DNA of 64,000 bases from an uncultured Roseateles sp. (lineage in GTDB: Bacteria; Pseudomonadota; Gammaproteobacteria; Burkholderiales; Burkholderiaceae_C), in assembly GCF_963422335.1 (NCBI RefSeq), contig NZ_OY729424.1:744001-808000 (forward strand), given 5' to 3'. Below the pieces are notes generated by a model. It searched no databases. It saw only the letters and a program-made list of their open reading frames with translations, and was not told the DNA's origin. Position numbers and translations under genes: made by a program. Below are positions 8,712-17,351 of this stretch, one piece after another. Positions within the stretch are counted from its first letter, which is position 1. Every line of letters starts with the position of its first letter.

Positions 8712-8867
8712 CTAGTTGAAGCGCAGGGCACCCGCGCCGAACAGGCCGACCAACCCGATCACGATCAGGTAGATGGCGACGATGAAGTTCAGCAGCTTGG
8801 GCATGATCAAGATCAGGATGCCGGCGAGCAGGGACAGCAGCGGAGTCAGACTCAGATGGAGGTTCAT
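8712..8867 (-). CDS. DUF3096 family small membrane protein
   Basis: A 51-aa hydrophobic protein. It begins MNLHLSLTPLLSLLAG, continues through ILILIMPKLLNFIVAIYLI and VIGLVGLFGAG, and ends ALRFN. Two closely packed transmembrane segments separated by a PKLLNF turn match the DUF3096 family of bacterial micro-proteins. Their function is not known, though they are often small inner-membrane proteins encoded alone. The ATG at 8867 and TAG at 8712 give a clean frame. It stands alone between the KAP gene and the porin terminator, so no operon partner helps to assign a role. Confidence 0.8.
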   Translation of the reverse strand: MNLHLSLTPLLSLLAGILILIMPKLLNFIVAIYLIVIGLVGLFGAGALRFN

Positions 8868-8998
8868 GGCTTTTCCAGTTCAATGCCGGGCGCAGGGGGA
8901 CAGCGGCCTCGGATGAGGCGAGTGTGAGGTCCGCGCTCACGCGCAGGAAGCGGCCCGCATCGCCATCGGCTGTAGTACTGCGCCTACGCGTCATGAAC

Positions 8999-9029
8999 GA
9001 AAAAAGGGCCGGGTCTTGCGACCCAGCCC
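8999..9029 (-). terminator. Intrinsic terminator of the porin gene
   Basis: On the minus strand a 10-position stem pairs 9020-9029 with 9006-9015, with one mismatch and a TTGC-type loop. The T-run at 9005-9000 follows. It lies about 20 nt past the porin stop codon at 9050, which fits a rho-independent terminator. Confidence 0.88.
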
Positions 9030-9049
9030 TGTTCAAGCCGTGCAGTGGA

Positions 9050-10141
9050 TCAGAAGCTGTGGCGGATGCCGCCGACGAACTCGGTGATATTGCGCTCACC
9101 GCCGCTGGTCAGGCCGGCCGGCACCGAGCTGGCAATGCGGGCGGTGTAGCCCACGCCATCGTTCTTGAAGCGGGTCAGCGACGAGTACAGCGCCGTGCGC
9201 TTGGACAGATCGAACTGGTAGCCCACGCCCAGCGCCTGGGTCTTGCCCTCCAGGCCGTTCTTGCGCTTGCTCTCGACAAACTGGGTCTTGAAGGTGTGGT
9301 GGCCCAGACGGTAGTCGCCACCCAGCCAGTAGCCGGTGCCGTCGGCATTGGCCACCGAGCGGTCATCGACCGAGATCACGCCGGCCACGACGCGGAAGGC
9401 GTCGAAGCTGTAGGCGCCGGCTGCCGACAGCGTCTGCACATCCAGATTGGCCGCGGCCTTCTTGTCCGTCACATAAGACACCATCGCATCGATGCCGCCC
9501 TGGGTGTAGCGGGCGTAGATGTCACCGACACGGGTCTGCTTGGTGCCGCCGGCGACTTCGCCCAGGCCCACCAGCGCGCCGGCCTTGAAGCCGCTGTAGT
9601 CGACGCTCTCGAACTTGACCGAGTTGTTGACGCGTGCCGGCCCGCCGTTGAGGGCGCCGGAGGCATCGCTGCCGCGCACCGGCTCATAGCCGCCGAAGCC
9701 GCCAATCACCGCCGTGCTGGCGCCGTACGAGGTGTTGGCGAACTGGCTGAAGTCGCTGGACAGGGTGTAGAGGCTGCCGTACTGGCGGCCCAGGCTCACC
9801 TGGCCATAGGGCGTGCCCAGGCCGACGAAGGCCTGGCGGCCCCAGAAGGCGCCCTGGCCGTTGGTGCCCTCGTCGAGATTGATGCCGCTCTCCAAGGTGA
9901 AGAAAGCGCGCAGCCCGCCGCCCAGGTCTTCGGTGCCGCGCAGGCCGAAACGCGAGCCCTGCAGGCCGCCGGACTGCACCCGGGTCAGCGTGCTGGCGCC
10001 GTCGAGTACCTGCACATTGGCATCTACCACGCCGTACAGGGTGACCTGGGTGCCGGAGGTCTGGGCGAACACGGCGGAAGAAGAAGCTGCCAAGGCAGCG
10101 GCGACGGCCACAGTCGAGAAGATGTTTTTATTGCGAGACAT
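9050..10141 (-). CDS. Gram-negative porin (Omp32/OmpC-like)
   Basis: Outer-membrane beta-barrel (363 aa) for passive diffusion of small, usually anionic solutes. The signal peptide (MSRNKNIFSTVAVAAALAAS...VFAQ) is followed by the betaproteobacterial porin start QVTLYGVVDANVQ. Further marks are SRFGLRGTEDLGGGLRAFF, FWGRQAFVGLGTPYGQVSLG and the terminal strand ending GIRHSF, whose final Phe is the barrel-assembly signal. It has its own terminator and a hairpin-rich leader, so it is monocistronic. It is paralogous to the porin at 43450-44496. Confidence 0.93.
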   Translation of the reverse strand: MSRNKNIFSTVAVAAALAASSSAVFAQTSGTQVTLYGVVDANVQVLDGASTLTRVQSGGLQGSRFGLRGTEDLGGGLRAFFTLESGINLDEGTNGQGAFWGRQAFVGLGTPYGQVSLGRQYGSLYTLSSDFSQFANTSYGASTAVIGGFGGYEPVRGSDASGALNGGPARVNNSVKFESVDYSGFKAGALVGLGEVAGGTKQTRVGDIYARYTQGGIDAMVSYVTDKKAAANLDVQTLSAAGAYSFDAFRVVAGVISVDDRSVANADGTGYWLGGDYRLGHHTFKTQFVESKRKNGLEGKTQALGVGYQFDLSKRTALYSSLTRFKNDGVGYTARIASSVPAGLTSGGERNITEFVGGIRHSF

Positions 10142-10481
10142 ATCAGTGATTCCTGCTTGCTAGCGAATTGCAATCCCATGCCGCCCGGCTCATGAGCCGG
10201 CGGCGCCGACCCGGTTCTCGAAGGAACGGGGTCATGGCTCCCAATTGGGGGCGGGTTTGCACCTAGAAAGCCCGGCTTCACGCAACGCAGCGTTCCGGAA
10301 TCGACAAGAATCAGTGGGCGCTATGCGCGCAGGACTCAGGCGCGCGCCGGAATCAAGCAAACGCCACGGACATGAGCGAAATAAGGTCCGTTGATCAACA
10401 AGACTGGGTTCAAGGCTGAGTGCCCGGGGGGACGCACCGGCTGCTTCAATAGCAATACAGAGTCAAATCAAAAGTTGCGCG
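10142..10481. other. Intergenic region between porin and STAND gene
   Basis: This 340-nt stretch has no convincing gene. The part next to the porin holds the two leader stem-loops listed separately. From about 10360 onward the composition becomes visibly more AT-rich, matching the following 4.6-kb gene, so the left edge of that foreign segment probably lies here. I found no integrase, terminal inverted repeat or direct repeat shared with the right edge near 15070-15120. Confidence 0.5.
10180..10233 (-). promoter_or_regulatory. Two stem-loops in the porin leader
   Basis: The perfect 16-bp palindrome CCGGCTCATGAGCCGG (10185-10200) is extended by GCCG/CGGC (10180-10183 with 10201-10204). A second stem pairs GACCCGGTTC (10208-10217) with GAACGGGGTC (10224-10233), with one mismatch and a 6-nt loop. 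Both fall within 100 nt upstream of the porin start, where mRNA-stabilising structures or small-RNA targets are common for porins. Neither is followed by a T-tract. Confidence 0.45.
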
Positions 10482-13400
10482 TCAGCAAGATACGACAGCT
10501 GCTCCTGTCGACAGAAACGCTTCAGACGGAGCATCTTCCCCAAAGAGCTTCTTCTGCCGCTCTGTCCGCCACTTTTTGTACCGATTTTCCAGCTGGCCAG
10601 AAACACTTCGGATAAACATTTGGTAAGGTGCGCCCCCATCTCTGGCGTCAGCTAGTACGGTGTCAATCCGCGCGTCCGCAACCTTGGTGAACAAAACGGA
10701 ATAGCGCCAGAAATCTTCCGGCCGCTGGGCTAATCGCATTTGCTCGTGCCAGTGCACCGCCCAGGCATGTCGCTCATAGGCATACATGGCTGCTGCTTGC
10801 ACACTCCCAATAAAGCCGGGCGTGCCCTTGTGGCGCGCAAGTACTTCGTCATTGAATTCGTTCTGGTCGGAGAAACCAGCAACCGTCAAAGCACGAGCGA
10901 CTGCCGCAGGTCTATTACTCTGAAGTTGTGCTTCGATATATGCCTGAAGTACGTCTTGCTTACCCCTCCACAAAGCGGCTAGCACTTCTTCGGCAAGTTC
11001 GTCATCGTTACTCGCCTGGTCCAACCGGGCAAATTGAAGGTCACGCAATGCCGGATGAGCTGTCATGGTCCAGACCACAGCGGTTTCGAGCGAAATACTC
11101 GCACCGCGACTGGACATTCGAATCAATGCTTTGGTGCGGCTTAGCTCGGAAAACAATGCCATGGCCTTGCCTGGATTCCAATTTGCCAATGCGTGCACCA
11201 GCAACAAGCCTAGGTGGTGAAAAAGACCCCGCCTGTTTACTGGCAAGCCCATGAACAAATCGACCCAAGTCTCGGCCAAGGGCTTGTCCGCAGTCGCGAT
11301 CGCGTCGAAATCCAAAATTCTGAAACGTTGAAGAAGGACACCTGCCTTTGCCCGCGTAAGCGTCGCCCTGAAGTTCTCGAACGCTGAGTGGGCGCTGCTC
11401 TGACGCTTTTCGAAAGAATCTCTGTGCTCTTGTTGCTGTAGGAAGGCTTCGAAGGAGTCTCTGGATTTGACCGTTCGTTCGGATACCCTGTATCGCGGTG
11501 GCTCTTGCAAATCACGATCTTCCAAAGGGATAACAATATCCGGAAGCGCCGTATCAACCGTCAGCGCGGCAGCGTTTTTGATTGATGCGTCGACATAGCG
11601 CGCTACACGGCGTGCGGCGTCTGCCCCCAATTTCACAGCCATTCGGCCAAACAACTCGGCATCGATGCGCGCAATCGCTTCATCATGCGAAATTAAGCCA
11701 CGTGCCGCACCTTCGATGATGACCAACGACCCATACCAACTCTCGTGCCCATCAACTGCGGTTTTGCCCGAAGCACTCCACCCGCCCTCGATCACAGCTT
11801 TGAGAGAATGTTCGTCACCTGCCTTTGCGACTATCCCCAAGGCCTGGGCTCGCACTCGCTCCGAAGAGCTGAGCGCAAGCTCCACAGCATGCTGAAGAAC
11901 CCCAGCTGATATTGGCGTCGCGGTACTTTTTCCAAATGCGAGTGTGATGAATTGCGCTCGCTCATCATCGCTAACGACGGCGCGCCCCAGCAGCTTTTCA
12001 AAGGTATTCCCGTCGAGAGACTTCGCTCCATTTAGCACTTCAACAAGGATGTCGCCCTGCTCCGAAAGCACGGCTTCGACTTGCTCAGCGGCACTCAGAA
12101 ACGGAAAGACGAGCATCAATTGAAACTGAGATACAAGACCGGAATCCCCTTCATCCAGCTGTGATTCGCCAGTAGTGAAAAGACCGGCCTTGACTTGCCC
12201 CATCAGCTTCTCTAAATGGGTCGCCAAAATTAAGGCGCCGCACTTACGTAATTCGAACGTGCCAAAACGCAGAGCGTGGCCTTTTCGACCAAGAACGTGC
12301 TCAATGAGCTCTCGGTATTTGTCTATGCCAATCTGAGGTTCAAAGCGCGCTATTCCCGGACTCGCTTGCGAAAAGAAAAGGTCTTCGGTGGATTGGCCCA
12401 TATACGTGCGAAGCTCAGCGACATTGATTGCCGCGAAACGCACCGCTGTCTCCGCTATGTTGTCAGGCCTTTTGCTCGCCGGATCACAAGGGTCGGTCGC
12501 ACAATACTTCTCCACAAGTCGCCAACTTCCGAATTGGCTCCGGTCAGCGACAAGTTCACCGAGCAGTGCATCGACCCTCAGCGCGTCTCTGGGGTCTCCC
12601 GTCGATCGAAGCAAATACACGAGCGCCCAGCGTCCTGTGTTTGACGCATCGGAGGCTTCAAAAACTTCGGCTGCCGTCAAGATTGACTCGCGCGCCTCTC
12701 GCCAGTCAACACTGTTCAAGCGCACAAGGTGCATAAAGTCTTTGTGAGGCGCCCCGTACTGTGCGTTGAGCGCGTTGGCAAGACTCCATTGCGCCAGAGA
12801 CTTCGCGAAAGGCGCAACCGGCTTACCTGCGATCAGTTTGAACGCAAAGCTTGCAAGTACTGCCAAGTCACCATCGTCATCCTGAATGGAGGCATTGAGT
12901 AGGCTGCGCTCACGCCGCGTTAGGGAACTCAGTGCTTCGTTTAACTCCTTCTGCCAGGCCACTCGTTCCTTGTTCGGCTGATCTGCAAACTCAACGAGTC
13001 GGTCGGAGAATCTATGCGCCTCAGGTGCCAGCGAGTAGCGCGCCAACCAAGAATGCAGGTGGGGACACATCAACGCCCAGACCCGATCAACATGCTTTGC
13101 GGCAAGCAATGCGTCTTCGACCCAATCAAAGCTGGGCTGCTGCGCGGAGGCACGACACATGCTGAAAGCTGCTTTCAGGAAAGCCTCTGGATGCGCAATT
13201 GCAAGTGCTTTGAATGCGGAGTAGTTGCCCGCATTTGGGTTCTGCAACTCTGCGAACTCGCAGATGATGGCGCAACAGATGTCTACTGATTCTTCTTTAT
13301 TGATGCACGCGACGGTCAACGCCGCGAGGAGAGTATCTGCTACTCGATCAATGGCGCCTACCGGCTCAATCATCACGCTCAGAGCGTCGCCAATATCGCG

Positions 13401-15065
13401 GCCATTGCGGTGGGCCATCCGCAGTTCGTCAAGCACGGCAAATCCAAGAGCCAATGTCAGGCCATCTTCATTGAGAAGATAGCGCGTCGAATCACCGTCC
13501 AGGGGCGTGAAGAATCTGCCTTCTGACACTGCATCCAACTCAGCGTCAAATACGGTCAGATCATCTCGTTGTTGCCCACCGATACGCTTGAGGACTTCGC
13601 GAGCAAGATTCTGGAGCGAACGGGCAAATACTTGCGCCGATTGCTGCGATGGCGCATCCCGTTCGAGTGCACGCATATGCTCAAACAGCAGTCGGCTGAC
13701 GCTGAGATCCTCCAACTCTTCAATTTGAGTGCCTAGCAGCTCAAGCGCAATACCTAGCAAGCGCGGGTTGCACAAGAACGCGGCGACCGCAGCGTTCACC
13801 TTGCTGCTACGAATGCCTCGCGTGGCAAGGATGGTGTCGCGTTCCACCGTGCTCCATTCACCAACGAGCACCTTATGAAAAGGCACGTCCAGGCGCGGAC
13901 GAATCCAACTCTCGAAATAGCTCTCTCGGCACGTGGCAACAATCCGACTACCGACTGGCTTCAAATCGAGACTCATTGCCTCAATGAGCCGACTCCAGTC
14001 AAGTTTCGGGCGTTGATTCAAGCCATCAACAATGATCAGGAGGCGCAACGCATCATGTTGCGGATCTCGGCTCCATATCCTGAACTTGCGACGCCATCGC
14101 TTGCGGACGGCCTCCGAGTCATGGTCGCCCGTCTGCGCGACCAACTTCGTGATGAGAAACTCATCCCAGTTCCCCGCTTCGGTCGCCGCGCCAAAGTCAT
14201 CGGCCGTGAGAAACAAGGTGAGCGGCTTCTCCGCAATCGAGAGCCAGCTTTGCGCGACCAGCCATGACTTTCCATACCCTTCGCCACCCAGTATGAAGAC
14301 GGGCCGTCCATCGGGCGACCTCATCAACAGCGGAACTGTCTGGGCAACCAACTGCGCTCTCGCCGCCAACTCACCCAGACTCCTATCGCCTGGGCAAAGC
14401 GGCTGCCGAAGAGTCCGCCTGGCAAGTTGTCTATCGGACAGTACCTTCGTAAGCCACTGGCCGTTTGCTCGCATAGCGCGAGCAGCTCCGATGGTCGGCT
14501 CAGACAATGCCTGGAGAAGCCGGGCTTCATGGTCCGCGAATCGATTGTCTTCTTTGATTGCGCGAAGAGCGTTCGACACACTCGACTTCAGGTCGCTGTC
14601 TGCGAGGCGGCTTCGAAAGAAAGATTCGGCCGTTGCGACGGCCATTGCGAGCACCACTGCTAGCGGTGAGAGGCCCTCGTCGCGCCAATCAAGAATCACC
14701 GTCGCAATTCCGTCTTTCTCGCCAAGTCGTTGCACGTCCTTTGCAAGCTGGGTCGACACTGCAGACGTTGCGCCAAGAACCCATAGATCTATATTGCCGG
14801 CGTCATTCAGTGCGACTTCTGCGATCTTTGAAAGAACTTTATCCCGAGGGATTTTCCCGTCGTAGCGCTTGCCCTCGAAGCAGACTGCATCGAACTCATA
14901 GACGGATTTTCCATCGACTCCGAACTGCGACCCGCTGCCGGCGAGGCGAAACGGTACGCCGATGATTTCAGTAAGAACTGCAGACAAGAGGCCTTCAAAG
15001 CCTTCCGGTCCGGTTGCAGCAAGCGCTAACAGGGCGTTTCGCAGATTCGATAGATGTTCAATCAT
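10482..15065 (-). CDS. Avs-like STAND NTPase with N-terminal PD-(D/E)xK nuclease (candidate anti-phage protein)
   Basis: Very large protein (1527 aa from the ATG at 15065). Residues 1-140 look like an Mrr-type nuclease: helix GFEGLLSAVL, then GSGSQFGVDG with Asp51, and CFEGKRYDGK with Glu64/Lys66 as the ExK pair. A STAND P-loop module follows: Walker A GGEGYGKS (260-267), Walker B LLIIVDGLN (Asp347) and an arginine sensor after SRIVATCR (380). The remaining about 1100 residues are alpha-helical repeats without recognised motifs, the usual sensor position in Avs and NLR-like proteins. GC is near 52-58% in sampled lines against the high sixties around it, implying transfer. Upstream in-frame starts at 15137 (ATG) and 15143 (TTG) would overlap the tautomerase gene and lack a better ribosome site. 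Nuclease effector and phage sensing are inferred from architecture. Confidence 0.82.
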   Translation of the reverse strand: MIEHLSNLRNALLALAATGPEGFEGLLSAVLTEIIGVPFRLAGSGSQFGVDGKSVYEFDAVCFEGKRYDGKIPRDKVLSKIAEVALNDAGNIDLWVLGATSAVSTQLAKDVQRLGEKDGIATVILDWRDEGLSPLAVVLAMAVATAESFFRSRLADSDLKSSVSNALRAIKEDNRFADHEARLLQALSEPTIGAARAMRANGQWLTKVLSDRQLARRTLRQPLCPGDRSLGELAARAQLVAQTVPLLMRSPDGRPVFILGGEGYGKSWLVAQSWLSIAEKPLTLFLTADDFGAATEAGNWDEFLITKLVAQTGDHDSEAVRKRWRRKFRIWSRDPQHDALRLLIIVDGLNQRPKLDWSRLIEAMSLDLKPVGSRIVATCRESYFESWIRPRLDVPFHKVLVGEWSTVERDTILATRGIRSSKVNAAVAAFLCNPRLLGIALELLGTQIEELEDLSVSRLLFEHMRALERDAPSQQSAQVFARSLQNLAREVLKRIGGQQRDDLTVFDAELDAVSEGRFFTPLDGDSTRYLLNEDGLTLALGFAVLDELRMAHRNGRDIGDALSVMIEPVGAIDRVADTLLAALTVACINKEESVDICCAIICEFAELQNPNAGNYSAFKALAIAHPEAFLKAAFSMCRASAQQPSFDWVEDALLAAKHVDRVWALMCPHLHSWLARYSLAPEAHRFSDRLVEFADQPNKERVAWQKELNEALSSLTRRERSLLNASIQDDDGDLAVLASFAFKLIAGKPVAPFAKSLAQWSLANALNAQYGAPHKDFMHLVRLNSVDWREARESILTAAEVFEASDASNTGRWALVYLLRSTGDPRDALRVDALLGELVADRSQFGSWRLVEKYCATDPCDPASKRPDNIAETAVRFAAINVAELRTYMGQSTEDLFFSQASPGIARFEPQIGIDKYRELIEHVLGRKGHALRFGTFELRKCGALILATHLEKLMGQVKAGLFTTGESQLDEGDSGLVSQFQLMLVFPFLSAAEQVEAVLSEQGDILVEVLNGAKSLDGNTFEKLLGRAVVSDDERAQFITLAFGKSTATPISAGVLQHAVELALSSSERVRAQALGIVAKAGDEHSLKAVIEGGWSASGKTAVDGHESWYGSLVIIEGAARGLISHDEAIARIDAELFGRMAVKLGADAARRVARYVDASIKNAAALTVDTALPDIVIPLEDRDLQEPPRYRVSERTVKSRDSFEAFLQQQEHRDSFEKRQSSAHSAFENFRATLTRAKAGVLLQRFRILDFDAIATADKPLAETWVDLFMGLPVNRRGLFHHLGLLLVHALANWNPGKAMALFSELSRTKALIRMSSRGASISLETAVVWTMTAHPALRDLQFARLDQASNDDELAEEVLAALWRGKQDVLQAYIEAQLQSNRPAAVARALTVAGFSDQNEFNDEVLARHKGTPGFIGSVQAAAMYAYERHAWAVHWHEQMRLAQRPEDFWRYSVLFTKVADARIDTVLADARDGGAPYQMFIRSVSGQLENRYKKWRTERQKKLFGEDAPSEAFLSTGAAVVSC

Positions 15066-15114
15066 GGGCAAGCGATGACCAAGCTCTTTCACATCCAGTT
15101 GATTCTTCGCTTCC

Positions 15115-15495
15115 TCACGCGTACTGCGCCAGCCCATCCCCAAACGACCAGTTTTCTTTCCTCACCTCGACCAGGCTGATGATCACGTCGGCCGCCTTGA
15201 TCGCGCCGCCCTGCGCAATGCTCGCGGCGATCTGCGCGTACAGCGCCTTCTTCATGTCCAGCGTGCGGCCCTCGTTGCAGGTGATCAGGACGAAGGCGAC
15301 GGCCGCCGCGTGCGGGATGCCCAGGTACTCGGGCGTGCAGATCAGCTCGCCGGGCGCATGCCGGGTCAGGACCTGGAACCTGTCAGCCTCGGGCACGTTG
15401 AAGGTGGCCACCAAGGCGTGGTGAACCGCTTGCGAGATGTGGGCGAGTTGCTGATCGGTGATGGCTTGCGGCAGGGATATCCGGACTAAGGGCAT
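15115..15495 (-). CDS. Tautomerase family protein
   Basis: A 126-aa protein beginning MPLVRISLP. After Met removal, Pro1 would be the catalytic base of the tautomerase (4-oxalocrotonate tautomerase/MIF) superfamily. The length matches the two-beta-alpha-beta-unit single-chain members rather than the about 62-aa subunits. Segments such as PEADRFQVLTRHAPGELI and FVLITCNEGRTLDMKKALYAQI fit the fold. A longer frame upstream would bury the proline, so the start at 15495 is chosen. It follows ggt by 43 nt on the same strand and may be co-transcribed with it. The substrate is unknown. Its stop codon marks the boundary to the lower-GC STAND gene. Confidence 0.82.
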   Translation of the reverse strand: MPLVRISLPQAITDQQLAHISQAVHHALVATFNVPEADRFQVLTRHAPGELICTPEYLGIPHAAAVAFVLITCNEGRTLDMKKALYAQIAASIAQGGAIKAADVIISLVEVRKENWSFGDGLAQYA

Positions 15496-15538
15496 GAAGA
15501 TGCTCCGTGTGGCGTTGGCGGAAAGAAGAGGTACTGGC

Positions 15539-17266
15539 TCAGTAGCCCAGCGCCAGCCCGGTGTTGCGGCGCGGATCATTGGCACCGAAATACCGCATCG
15601 CCCCGGTAGACTTGGCCTTCAGCGAGGGCGCGCCGACCAGGATGGCCGCCATGTGGTTGGCCGGCTGCGGGCCGCCCAGCTTGTGGCCCATGCCGGTCAG
15701 CAGCTTGTGCGTGTCGGGGCTCAGCGCGAAGGTTTCGACATTGGTCAGGTCCGGCAGCCATTGCTGGTGGAAACGCGGCGCATCGACCGCCTCCTGGATA
15801 TTCATGTCGTAGTCGATCACATTCAGGATGGTGTGCAGCACCGCGGTGATGATGCGGCTGCCGCCGGGCGTGCCGACCACCAGCAGCGGCTTGCCGTCCT
15901 TGGTGACGATGGTCGGGCTCATCGAGCTCAAGGGGCGCTTGCCCGGGGCGATCGCATTGGCCTCGCCCTGCACCAGGCCGTACAGATTGGGCACGCCGAT
16001 CTTGGCCGTGAAGTCGTCCATCTCGTTGTTCAGCAGCACACCGGTCTTGGCGGCGGTGACCTTGGCGCCGAACCAGTCGTTCAAGGTGTAGGTCACGGCC
16101 ACCGCATTGCCCCATTTGTCGGCGATCGAATAGTGCGTGGTGTTGCTGCCCTCGTGCGGTTCGACGCCGGGCTTGATGTCCTTGGACACACCAGCCTTGG
16201 CCGGATCGATGACGGCGCGCAGCTTGGCCGCATAGGCCTTGTCCAGCAGGCGATCCAGCGGGTTCTTCACGAAGTCGGGGTCGCCGAGATAGCTGTTGCG
16301 GTCCACATAGGCATGGCGCATGGCCTCGATCTGGTAGTGCACGGCCTGCGCCGAACGGAAGCCCAGCTCCCGCAGCGGATAGCCTTCCAGCACATTGAGC
16401 ATCTCGCAGATGATCACGCCGCCGGAGCTGGGCGGCGGCGCCGAGACAACGTGAAAGCCGCGGTAGTCGCATTCGACCGGCTTCAACTCGCGGGTCTGGT
16501 ACTGGTCCAGATCGACCTGGGTGATCAGGCCCTTGCCGGCGCTGCTGGAGGCCACGATGGCCGCGGCGGTGGCGCCCTTGTAGAAGCCGTCCGCGCCCTT
16601 GTCGCTGATCAGCTTCAGCGTGTGGGCCAGGTCGGTCTGCACCAGCTTCTGGCCGGCCGCGAACGGCTGGCCCTGGTTCAGAAAGATGGCGGCCGAGGCC
16701 GGGTCGGCGCGGAAGGCCTCGGTGGCGGTGAGCAGCATGTCCACATCGCCCTGCTCCAGCGCAAAGCCTTTGCCGGCGTACTGGATCGCCGGGGCGATCA
16801 GCGCGGCGCGCTTCATCGTGCCGTACTTGGCCAGCGCGTACTCAAGCCCGGACACCGTGCCCGGCACGCCCACGGCCAGATGGCCGGTGGTGCTGAGGCC
16901 CTTGACGACATTGCCGTCCGGCCCGAGGTACATATTCGCGGTGGAGGCCAGCGGCGCCTTCTCGCGGAAGTCCAGGAATGTCTTGCGGCCGTCGGCCAGC
17001 TGTATGGTCATGAAACCACCACCGCCGAGATTGCCGGCGGCCGGGTAGACGACGGCCAGCGCGTAGCCAACGGCCACGGCGGCGTCGATCGCATTGCCGC
17101 CGTCCTTCAGCACATCGACGCCGATGCGCGTGGCCAGGTGCTGGGCGCTGACGACCATGCCATGCTCGGCCGCCACTGGCGGTGCCGAGGCGGCCTGCGC
17201 GGTGTAGACAAGCGCCGTCATCGACACGGCCAGCACGGTGGCCTTCAGGAAAAGAAACAGTTTCAT
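15539..17266 (-). CDS. ggt: Gamma-glutamyltransferase (glutathione hydrolase)
   Basis: Periplasmic N-terminal-nucleophile hydrolase (575 aa) cleaving or transferring the gamma-glutamyl group of glutathione. The ATG at 17266 follows AAGGAG and yields a signal peptide (MKLFLFLKATVLAVSM...AQA). The proenzyme is self-cleaved before the nucleophile Thr, here the first Thr of SNTTHYSIADKWGN (about residue 376). Other conserved blocks are GNAIDAAVAVGYALAVVYP, GNLGGGGFM, RPLSSMSPTIV and GTPGGSRIITAVLHTILNVI. The length is normal for an unprocessed bacterial GGT. It is likely co-transcribed with the tautomerase downstream. Confidence 0.95.
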   Translation of the reverse strand: MKLFLFLKATVLAVSMTALVYTAQAASAPPVAAEHGMVVSAQHLATRIGVDVLKDGGNAIDAAVAVGYALAVVYPAAGNLGGGGFMTIQLADGRKTFLDFREKAPLASTANMYLGPDGNVVKGLSTTGHLAVGVPGTVSGLEYALAKYGTMKRAALIAPAIQYAGKGFALEQGDVDMLLTATEAFRADPASAAIFLNQGQPFAAGQKLVQTDLAHTLKLISDKGADGFYKGATAAAIVASSSAGKGLITQVDLDQYQTRELKPVECDYRGFHVVSAPPPSSGGVIICEMLNVLEGYPLRELGFRSAQAVHYQIEAMRHAYVDRNSYLGDPDFVKNPLDRLLDKAYAAKLRAVIDPAKAGVSKDIKPGVEPHEGSNTTHYSIADKWGNAVAVTYTLNDWFGAKVTAAKTGVLLNNEMDDFTAKIGVPNLYGLVQGEANAIAPGKRPLSSMSPTIVTKDGKPLLVVGTPGGSRIITAVLHTILNVIDYDMNIQEAVDAPRFHQQWLPDLTNVETFALSPDTHKLLTGMGHKLGGPQPANHMAAILVGAPSLKAKSTGAMRYFGANDPRRNTGLALGY

Positions 17267-17351
17267 CGCGGTCTCCTTGCGGTTCTGGGTGTGAACCGCA
17301 GGATAGTCCCGGGCCGGCCGCAAGCCAACCCGGATCCGACCACGGGCGGCG

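Noticed and set aside
10360..15120. Mobile element ends flanking the low-GC STAND gene
   Set aside because: Only a 6-base GTTGAT match was seen near both edges, no inverted repeats and no integrase or transposase; not enough to call an element.
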